This document shows positions 57,944 to 64,000 of a DNA stretch of 64,000 nt, one piece after another. Source of the DNA: Erysipelotrichaceae bacterium (GTDB lineage: Bacteria > Bacillota_I > Bacilli_A > ML615J-28 > CAG-313); the NCBI GenBank assembly GCA_015059015.1, contig SVBG01000010.1, positions 1 through 64,000 on the forward strand, written 5' to 3'. Made by a program: the position numbers and the translations under genes. The notes under the pieces were generated by a model. The model did no database searches. It was given only the letters and a program-made list of their open reading frames with translations, and was not told where the DNA came from. The first letter of the stretch is position 1, and each line of letters opens with the position of its first letter.

Positions 57944-58564
57944 ATGAATTTATCAGTTGAAGTTTTTTGTGATGCAGGGTATTTAGCTAATTCGTATTTA
58001 ATATATAATAGTGAAGTTTGTATTTTAATTGATCCTGCAAATAATATTAAAACTTTAAAAAAGTTTATTGGAGATAAAAAACTAGTTGGTGTGTTTTTAA
58101 CTCATGGTCATTATGATCATTTTATAAGATTATTTGATATTATAAAAGAATTTGATTGTAATGTTTATATGCATAAAAATGCTTATAAAAAAATACTAGA
58201 TAATAATTTATCTTGCGCAACATTGTTTGGTTGTTATGATAAATTTGAACTTGATCAAAATAAAATATCTTTTATTGATGAAGGATGTGTTTTAGGCTTT
58301 GGAGATACAAAAATTAAAGTATTATATCACCCTGGTCATACTAATTGTTCATTAAGTTATAAAATTGATAATATGTTGTTTTGTGGTGATGTCTTATTTC
58401 CAATGAGTGTTGGAAGAAGTGATTTGCCTACAGGCAATGTGATAGCGCTAAATGATACACTTGCTAGAATTAAAAAAATGAAACATAATTTATTAGTGTA
58501 TCCAGGACATGATGAAATGTTTGTATTAAGTGATGCACTAAAATATAATCCGTATTTAAAGTGA
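57944..58564 (+). CDS. Metallo-beta-lactamase-fold hydrolase (glyoxalase II-like)
   Basis: This 206-aa protein has the zinc motif T-H-G-H-Y-D-H (~50-56), H-P-G-H-T (~129-133), C-G-D-V-L-F (~147-152) and a late Y-P-G-H-D-E (~187-192), the GloB/YqgX-type layout. It probably hydrolyses a thioester or related substrate. It lies 11 bp after the ROK gene. Its end is followed by GAAGAA...TTCTTC and a T run (58562-58586), a weak terminator before hrcA. Confidence 0.85.
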   Translation: MNLSVEVFCDAGYLANSYLIYNSEVCILIDPANNIKTLKKFIGDKKLVGVFLTHGHYDHFIRLFDIIKEFDCNVYMHKNAYKKILDNNLSCATLFGCYDKFELDQNKISFIDEGCVLGFGDTKIKVLYHPGHTNCSLSYKIDNMLFCGDVLFPMSVGRSDLPTGNVIALNDTLARIKKMKHNLLVYPGHDEMFVLSDALKYNPYLK

Positions 58565-58624
58565 AGAAGAAATTCTTCACTTTTTTTAGTATTAAAAAAA
58601 ATTTTTTGCATAAAATATAAAAAA

Positions 58625-58695
58625 TTAGCACTTTATACTTGACAGTGCTAATTTAATGTGATATACTATTAGCAGATAAACGTTGAGAGTGCTAA
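58625..58695 (+). promoter_or_regulatory. hrcA operon promoter with two CIRCE operators
   Basis: CIRCE 1 is TTAGCACTT-N9-CAGTGCTAA (58625-58651); the -35 TTGACA (58639-58644) lies inside it. The -10 TATACT is at 58662-58667 (17-bp spacer). CIRCE 2 is TTAGCAGAT-N9-GAGTGCTAA (58669-58695), with a weaker left arm, over the likely start site. HrcA binding would block RNA polymerase at both places. Confidence 0.93.
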
Positions 58696-58710
58696 AAGGA
58701 GGTAATAGTA

Positions 58711-59754
58711 TTGCTAACAGATAGACAAAAAAGAATTATGATTGCTGTTGTTGAAGGCTATATAGATAGCCCTAATGCTGAACCGATTGGATCTAGTGTG
58801 TTATCACAATATGAAGGATTAGATGTTTCTACTGCTACACTTCGTAATGAAATGGCAACACTTGAAGAACTTGGGTATTTAGAAAAAACACATACTTCAA
58901 GTGGAAGAATTCCTACTGAAAAGGGTTATCGTTTGTATGTTGAAGAACTGATGAATATTGAAGAACTTCAAGATGATTTAGATGAACAAGTTGCACAGTT
59001 TTTTGAAAATTCAAAACTTTCTAAGAAAGAAACATTAGTAAAATTAGTTGAAAGCATTGTTAATAATAAAGATTTTAATTATGGAGCTGTTATTTTAGAA
59101 AAAACGGCATATAATTCTTTAATTAAGAAAATAGATTTTATTTATTTAAAGAATCGTCGTGGAATTTTCTTATTAGTGACTGATCATGGACTAGTACTTC
59201 ATCGTGATGTTTTGATACCTGAAGGTATAAATATTCAAAGTATTGAAAATACAATAGAATTTTTAGATGAGAAACTTCATGATGTTCTTTTAAATGATTT
59301 TAAAAATGCAAAAACTATTAATATAACTACAGATAATTTCTTTGATTATATTACTAATGCTTCAGCAGTACTTGAATTATGTTTAAGAAATATTCGAAAA
59401 TTAGTTGATGATAAACGTTCAATTGTTGGACAATATAATGTATTAAATCATTATGATTTTGCGGATTTAAATCTTGCTCAAGAATATATTGAATGTTTAA
59501 AAAATGGTTCGATTTATCAAATCGTAGAATTTGATGCTGGACCAATTCCTGTTATATCTAGTTCTGATGCAAGTGGTATTTCTATTAAACTTGGAACAGA
59601 AAATAATTTAAAGATTATGAAAAAATGTGCTTGTGTTACTGCATATTTTAATAGTAAACATCATACAGGTGCTATAACAATTTATGGTCCGCTTAGAATG
59701 AAATATAAACAAGTTATATCATTCTTAAGAGCACTTGTAAATAATATGAAATAG
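58711..59754 (+). CDS. hrcA: Heat-inducible transcription repressor HrcA
   Basis: This 347-aa protein starts at TTG 58711 with AGGAGG upstream. It has an N-terminal winged helix (D-R-Q-K-R-I-M, P-I-G-S-S-V-L, L-R-N-E-M-A-T-L-E-E-L-G-Y) and the following H-T-S-S-G-R-I-P-T-E-K-G-Y-R hallmark. A GAF-like domain follows. It represses its own operon through CIRCE, with GroEL as modulator. Confidence 0.95.
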   Translation: MLTDRQKRIMIAVVEGYIDSPNAEPIGSSVLSQYEGLDVSTATLRNEMATLEELGYLEKTHTSSGRIPTEKGYRLYVEELMNIEELQDDLDEQVAQFFENSKLSKKETLVKLVESIVNNKDFNYGAVILEKTAYNSLIKKIDFIYLKNRRGIFLLVTDHGLVLHRDVLIPEGINIQSIENTIEFLDEKLHDVLLNDFKNAKTINITTDNFFDYITNASAVLELCLRNIRKLVDDKRSIVGQYNVLNHYDFADLNLAQEYIECLKNGSIYQIVEFDAGPIPVISSSDASGISIKLGTENNLKIMKKCACVTAYFNSKHHTGAITIYGPLRMKYKQVISFLRALVNNMK

Positions 59755-59763
59755 GAGGATGAA

Positions 59764-60315
59764 ATGGAAGATAATAAGAAAGATGAAGTTTTAGAAGAAG
59801 TGGTTGAAGAGAAAAAAGAAGAACCAAAGAAAAAAAGTAAAAAAGTAAAACTTGATATTACACAAGAACCTGAATTTATCGCGTTACAAGAAGAAAATGC
59901 AAAGCTTATGGATCAACTATTAAGAAAACAAGCTGAATTTGAAAATTATAAAAAACGTGTTGTTGAAGAACGTCAAAGAGATCGTAAGTATGCATTACAA
60001 GATTTCTTAATGGAGTCAATTGAAACGTTAGATATTTTAGATAAAGCTGTTAATTTTAAAACAGATGATCAAGTATTAAAAAATTTCTTAAGTGGATTTA
60101 TTATGGTAAACAATCGTTTAAAAAATATATTAGAAAATTACGGTGTAGTTCAAATTGATTGTTTAAATAAACCATTTGATCCTACATTTCATTCAGCGCT
60201 TGAAACTGTTGAAGCTGAAGGTGTAGAAACAAATATTGTAGTTGAAGTTGTAATGACTGGCTACATGTATAAAGACCGCGTATTAAGACCTGCAATGGTT
60301 AAAGTAAGTAAATAA
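59764..60315 (+). CDS. grpE: Nucleotide exchange factor GrpE
   Basis: This 183-aa protein has a charged N-terminus, a long coiled coil with R-K-Q-A-E-F-E-N-Y-K-K-R (~54-65) and a C-terminal beta domain ending V-M-x-x-G-Y-x-Y-K-D-R-V-L-R-P-A-M-V. It releases ADP from DnaK. It is separated from hrcA by 9 bp. Confidence 0.95.
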   Translation: MEDNKKDEVLEEVVEEKKEEPKKKSKKVKLDITQEPEFIALQEENAKLMDQLLRKQAEFENYKKRVVEERQRDRKYALQDFLMESIETLDILDKAVNFKTDDQVLKNFLSGFIMVNNRLKNILENYGVVQIDCLNKPFDPTFHSALETVEAEGVETNIVVEVVMTGYMYKDRVLRPAMVKVSK

Positions 60316-60350
60316 ATAAATAATTTAATAAATTAGGAGGAAAATAAATT

Positions 60351-62177
60351 ATGAGTAAAATTATTGGTATTGACTTAGGTACAACAAATTCATGTGTATC
60401 TGTTATTGAAGGTGGCGAAGCTACTGTTATTGTAAACACAGATGGATTTAGAACTACTCCATCAGTTGTTGCGTTTAGAAATGGTGAAATTATCGTTGGT
60501 GAAAATGCACGTCGTCAAGCTGCTACTAACCTTGATACAGTATTTTCTGTAAAACGTCATATGGGTACTGATCATAAAATCCATATTAATTCAACAAATA
60601 AAGATTATACACCTCAAGAAATCTCTGCAATGATTCTTCAAAACTTAAAAGCTACTGCAGAAGCATATCTTGGTAGCCCTGTAACTGAAGCTGTTATTAC
60701 TGTTCCTGCATACTTTAATGATGCACAACGTCAAGCAACTAAAGATGCTGGTAAAATTGCTGGACTTGAAGTAAAACGTATTATTAATGAACCAACTGCT
60801 GCTGCACTTGCATATGGTATTGATAAGAACCAAGATAAAGAACAAACTATTTTAGTTTATGACCTTGGCGGTGGAACATTTGACGTATCTGTATTAAGTT
60901 TAGCTGATGGTACTTATGAAGTATTATCAACTGCTGGTAATAATAAACTTGGTGGTGATGATTTTGATAATCGTTTAGTAAATCACTTACTTGCAGAATT
61001 CAAGAAAATGAATGGTATTGACTTATCTAATGATAAATCTGCTATGTTTAGATTAAAACTTGCTGCAGAAGAAGCTAAGAAAACTTTAAGTAATGTTACG
61101 ACTGCTAATGTAAATATTCCATTTATCACAATGACTAATGGAATGCCTGTTCACTTTGATGTATCTGTAACTCGTGCTACATTTGAATCATTAATTAAAG
61201 ATTTAGTTGATTCAACTTGTGTTGCAGTACGTGATGCGTTAAAACAAGCTAAGATTACTGCAAGAGATCTTGATCAAGTATTATTAGTTGGTGGTTCTAC
61301 ACGTGTTCCATGTGTTCAAGAATTAGTTAGAAGAGAACTTGGTAAAGAACCTAATCGTTCAATTAACCCTGATGAAGTTGTTGCAATGGGGGCTGCTATT
61401 CAAGCTGGTGTTTTAGCAGGTGATGTTAATGATGTATTATTATTAGACGTAACTCCATTATCACTTGGTATTGAAACATTAGGTGGTGTTTCAACTGTTA
61501 TTATCCCTCGTAACACTACTATTCCGACAACAAAATCTCAAGTATTCTCAACTGCTGCAGATAACCAACCAGCTGTTGATATCCATGTAGTTCAAGGTGA
61601 AAGAAGTATGGCTGCTGATAATAAGACATTAGGTCGTTTCCAATTATCTGGTATTCCTCTAGCACCTCGTGGTGTTCCTCAAATTGAAGTTAAATTCGAT
61701 ATTGATGCTAATGGTATCGTACACGTTTCTGCTAAAGATTTAGGTACAGGTAAAGTACAAACTATTACAATTACTGGTAACTCAAGTCTTTCTGAAGAAG
61801 AAATTGATCGTATGGTTAAAGAAGCTGAAGCAAATGCAGATGCTGATAAAGCTAAGAAAGAAGAAGCTGATTTAAGAAATGAATGTTCTCAATACATCTT
61901 CCAAATTGAACAATCTATGAAAGATTTAGGTTCTGAAGTTACAGAAGATGAAAAGAACCAAGTTGAAAATGCGATTAAAGAATTACAAGAAGCTTTAAAT
62001 GGTAGTGATTTAGAATTAATTAAAACTAAGAAAGAAGCATTACTTACAGCTGCTCAAGGTGTTGCTACTAAAGCATATCAAAAAGCACAAAATGAACAAA
62101 ATGCAGGAAATGGTTCTCAAAATGACGATGGCACTATTAATGCTGATTTTGAAGACATTTCTGATGATAAAAAATAA
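60351..62177 (+). CDS. dnaK: Hsp70 chaperone DnaK
   Basis: This 608-aa protein begins with [12 protein letters not shown] and has [12 protein letters not shown], the [10 protein letters not shown] phosphate loop and L-V-G-G-S-T-R-V-P. The linker [12 protein letters not shown] leads to the substrate-binding domain and acidic tail. It lacks the Gram-negative loop in the ATPase domain, as in Bacillota. AGGAGG precedes it. Confidence 0.97.
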   Translation: MSKIIGIDLGTTNSCVSVIEGGEATVIVNTDGFRTTPSVVAFRNGEIIVGENARRQAATNLDTVFSVKRHMGTDHKIHINSTNKDYTPQEISAMILQNLKATAEAYLGSPVTEAVITVPAYFNDAQRQATKDAGKIAGLEVKRIINEPTAAALAYGIDKNQDKEQTILVYDLGGGTFDVSVLSLADGTYEVLSTAGNNKLGGDDFDNRLVNHLLAEFKKMNGIDLSNDKSAMFRLKLAAEEAKKTLSNVTTANVNIPFITMTNGMPVHFDVSVTRATFESLIKDLVDSTCVAVRDALKQAKITARDLDQVLLVGGSTRVPCVQELVRRELGKEPNRSINPDEVVAMGAAIQAGVLAGDVNDVLLLDVTPLSLGIETLGGVSTVIIPRNTTIPTTKSQVFSTAADNQPAVDIHVVQGERSMAADNKTLGRFQLSGIPLAPRGVPQIEVKFDIDANGIVHVSAKDLGTGKVQTITITGNSSLSEEEIDRMVKEAEANADADKAKKEEADLRNECSQYIFQIEQSMKDLGSEVTEDEKNQVENAIKELQEALNGSDLELIKTKKEALLTAAQGVATKAYQKAQNEQNAGNGSQNDDGTINADFEDISDDKK

Positions 62178-62208
62178 TTATCATAAAATATGATAGGAGG
62201 CTATTAAG

Positions 62209-63315
62209 GTGGCAGCAAAGCGAGATTATTATGAAGTACTAGGTGTACCAAAAGACGCCTCACAAGAAGACATAAAGAAGGCTTATCGTGTACTTGCAAA
62301 AAAATATCATCCTGATATTTGTAAAGAACCAAATGCTAATGAAAGATTTGCAGAGATTCAAGTTGCATATGATTGTTTAAGTGATCCTGAAAAAAGATCA
62401 AATTACGATCGTTTTGGAACAGAAGATGTAAATGGAGGATTTGGTGGTGGTCAAGGGTTTGATGGGTTCTCTGGATTTGGTTTTGAAGATATTTTTAGTA
62501 GTTTCTTTGGTGGTGGATCACGTGGTAAAAGTGGTCCTGCTAGAGGAAGAGATATTGAACAACAAGTTACACTTACATTTGAAGAAGCATGTTATGGCGT
62601 AAGAAAAGAAATCAAGTTTGTTAGATTTGATACATGTACAAAATGTGGTGGAACTGGAGCGTATTCAAGAAATGATATATCAACTTGTAGTAGATGTAGC
62701 GGTAGAGGAAGAGTAATTACAGTTCAAAATACAATTTTAGGACAAATGAGATCGGAATCTGAGTGTCCTGAATGTCGTGGTACTGGACAAAAGATTACTA
62801 AAGCTTGTCCTGATTGTAATGGCCAAGGTCGCCGTCGTGTATCTAAAAATATAGAAGTTAATATCCCTGCTGGTATTGACAATGATCAAACAATTCGTGT
62901 CGCTGGTGAAGGTGAAGCTGGAACAAGAGGAGGAACTCAAGGTGACTTATTTGTACATATTACAGTTAAAGATCATGAGTTCTTTGTTAGAGATGGAAAT
63001 AATATTTTATTAGAATTACCAATTACATTTAGCCAAGCGGCATTAGGTGATGTAATTGATGTAAAAACAATTCATGGTCCAGTTAAAATGACTATTAAAG
63101 CTGGAACTCAAACAGGAGATAAATATAGACTAGCTGATAAAGGTATAGATAATAAAATTACTAAAAAGGTTGGTCATCAAATTGTTATAGTTAAAGTTGT
63201 AACTCCAACTAACTTAACACCTAAACAAAAAGAATTATTTAAAGAACTAGCAGATACAGATGAAACAAGTGGAAATAAAATTTTTGACCGTATAAAAAAG
63301 TTTTTTAAAAAGTAA
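62209..63315 (+). CDS. dnaJ: Chaperone DnaJ (type I)
   Basis: This 368-aa protein starts at GTG 62209 after GGAGG. It has a J-domain with H-P-D (~34-36), a Gly/Phe-rich linker, four C-x-x-C-x-G-x-G zinc repeats ([32 protein letters not shown]) and the C-terminal substrate domain. It stimulates DnaK ATPase and ends the heat-shock operon. Confidence 0.96.
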   Translation: MAAKRDYYEVLGVPKDASQEDIKKAYRVLAKKYHPDICKEPNANERFAEIQVAYDCLSDPEKRSNYDRFGTEDVNGGFGGGQGFDGFSGFGFEDIFSSFFGGGSRGKSGPARGRDIEQQVTLTFEEACYGVRKEIKFVRFDTCTKCGGTGAYSRNDISTCSRCSGRGRVITVQNTILGQMRSESECPECRGTGQKITKACPDCNGQGRRRVSKNIEVNIPAGIDNDQTIRVAGEGEAGTRGGTQGDLFVHITVKDHEFFVRDGNNILLELPITFSQAALGDVIDVKTIHGPVKMTIKAGTQTGDKYRLADKGIDNKITKKVGHQIVIVKVVTPTNLTPKQKELFKELADTDETSGNKIFDRIKKFFKK

Positions 63316-63319
63316 ATAA

Positions 63320-63354
63320 AATAGAACTGCTTTAAAAGTAGTTCTATTTTTTCT
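63320..63354 (+). terminator. Terminator of the hrcA-dnaJ operon
   Basis: ATAGAACTGCT pairs with AGTAGTTCTAT (one mismatch) around a short A/T loop, with six T after it. Confidence 0.75.
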
Positions 63355-63414
63355 CTTGAAATTAATTAAAAAAAAGAGTATAATATTATCGGGAAAAAGT
63401 GAGGGCTTTAAAAA

Positions 63415-64000
63415 ATGAAACATTTACAAAGAATTATTTTTAGTATTATTGTTGTTTGTATTTTATGCGTGAGCGTAAGCTGTGGAAAAAAATACACTGT
63501 TAAATTCATAAATGATAATGAAACTATTAAAGAATTTAAAGTTAAAAAGGGAGAAAAAGTTTCCGCAGAGGCAGTTTCTAAAAACGGATATGAATTTGTT
63601 GGATGGTTTTTAAATGATGAATTATATGATTTTGATTTAGAAGTTAAATCTGATATTACACTTTCATCTAAATGGAATGCTATAAATTATAATATAATTT
63701 ATGATATGCATGGTGGCGTAAATAATGAATCAAATCCTGCATCATATAGTGTAGAAGATGAAGTGGTCCTTTCAGCACCAACAAAAGAAGGTAATAATTT
63801 CTTAGGATGGCTTTTAAATGATGAATTAGTTACTAAAATTCCTGCTGGTACTACTGGAGAATTAAAACTTGAAGCCGTATGGCTTGAAAGATTATATAAT
63901 ATTGTTTATCATTTAGATGGTGGTGAAAATAATTTTAGTAATCCAACTTCGTATACAGTTAAAGATAATGTTATATTTAGAGAACCTATTAGAAATGGTT
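63415..64000 (+). CDS. InlB-repeat lipoprotein, cut by the window end
   Basis: The first 195 codons are visible. The signal peptide has M-K-H-L-Q-R-I-I...V-S-V-S-C lipobox (Cys23). Three InlB-type repeats follow, recognisable by G-[YNF]-x-F-[VL]-G-W and by the Y-x-x-x-G-G segment; the third is truncated. GAGG precedes ATG 63415, and a TTGAAA/TATAAT promoter (63356 and 63383 areas) lies upstream. By analogy with the four GH18 lipoproteins a catalytic or binding domain may follow, but it is outside the window. Confidence 0.85.
   Translation, partial: MKHLQRIIFSIIVVCILCVSVSCGKKYTVKFINDNETIKEFKVKKGEKVSAEAVSKNGYEFVGWFLNDELYDFDLEVKSDITLSSKWNAINYNIIYDMHGGVNNESNPASYSVEDEVVLSAPTKEGNNFLGWLLNDELVTKIPAGTTGELKLEAVWLERLYNIVYHLDGGENNFSNPTSYTVKDNVIFREPIRNG

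Noticed and set aside
1-64000. Mollicutes genetic code (TGA as Trp)
   Set aside because: Trp positions are TGG in dnaK, the GH18 motifs and elsewhere, and TGA is used as a true stop, for example at 16967 and 58564.

Overview
ORGANISM. The window is strongly AT-rich double-stranded chromosomal DNA from a low-GC Gram-positive bacterium (Bacillota, Bacilli/Erysipelotrichia-like, plausibly a gut anaerobe). Several signs support this: the hrcA-grpE-dnaK-dnaJ operon carries two CIRCE boxes; the yqeG-yqeH-yqeK-rsfS and trmR-yrrN-yrrO-greA-mtn gene orders match the Bacillus type; ribosome binding sites are AGGAGG-like and promoters are TTGAxx-17-TATAAT; and there are many lipoproteins with InlB-type (Listeria-Bacteroides) repeats. 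Trp is TGG and TGA is used as a stop (for example at the ends of the genes finishing at 16967 and 58564), so the code is 11 and not the Mollicutes code 4. A SigK-type sigma factor and a YlmC/YmxH-type PRC-barrel protein hint at a sporulating ancestor.

LAYOUT. 1-0.5 kb: tail of a small P-loop kinase of different base composition, then three phased 21-bp repeats. 0.5-5.6 kb: two cytoplasmic unknowns and a large GHL10-type glycosidase lipoprotein. 5.7-8.4 kb: a CorC/HlyC-type membrane protein and a highly expressed protein that looks like a divergent PGN_0703-type protein. 8.4-22.9 kb: a surface-carbohydrate region with four GH18 lipoproteins, interspersed with an EEP-fold protein, an HD hydrolase, an LMW protein-tyrosine phosphatase, a serine hydrolase and a TIM-barrel isomerase-like protein. 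23.1-29.1 kb: Wzz/BY-kinase/PHP phosphatase (CpsC-CpsD-CpsB type), UppP, a nucleotidyltransferase-like unknown, a NahK-like sugar kinase and a stand-alone GlmU-type uridylyltransferase. 30.6-31.2 kb: tRNA-Arg(CCT) and two candidate promoter-hairpin small RNAs.

31.19-44.53 kb: the highlight, a 13.3-kb integrated element bounded by 57-bp direct repeats from the 3' part of tRNA-Arg(TCT). It encodes a tyrosine recombinase, a Rep_trans-type initiator, a Zot/pI-like membrane ATPase, a 62-aa coat-like protein followed by a strong terminator, three signal-peptide plus C-terminal-anchor proteins resembling minor coat/adsorption proteins, and many small membrane proteins, including three tandem paralogues on the opposite strand. 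No secretin is seen, as expected for a monoderm host. I read it as a filamentous-phage (inovirus-like) prophage. Three of its genes are shorter than 60 codons and were found only by reading the gaps (33345-33485, 36215-36391, 42873-43022).

44.6-64 kb: housekeeping. This holds a B-box-like membrane protein, a guanylate-kinase-like protein, a YgjP-type metalloprotease, an XRE-TPR regulator, the wobble-uridine hydroxylation/methylation set (TrmR, YrrN/YrrO U32 proteins) with greA and a SAH nucleosidase, tcdA, a sigK-like gene, the yqe ribosome-assembly cluster, a PRC-barrel protein, a ROK protein, an MBL hydrolase, the CIRCE-controlled chaperone operon and, cut by the window end, another InlB-repeat lipoprotein.

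HOW THE GENES WORK TOGETHER. The secreted GH18/GHL10 lipoproteins probably trim chitin-, peptidoglycan- or glycan-like polymers. The NahK-like kinase plus GlmU-like uridylyltransferase could turn released N-acetylhexosamine into UDP-sugar, and the Cps phosphoregulatory trio plus UppP serve envelope polysaccharide synthesis. The prophage sits in a tRNA-Arg gene and keeps it functional. All functions are inferred from reading the sequence; no database search was run.
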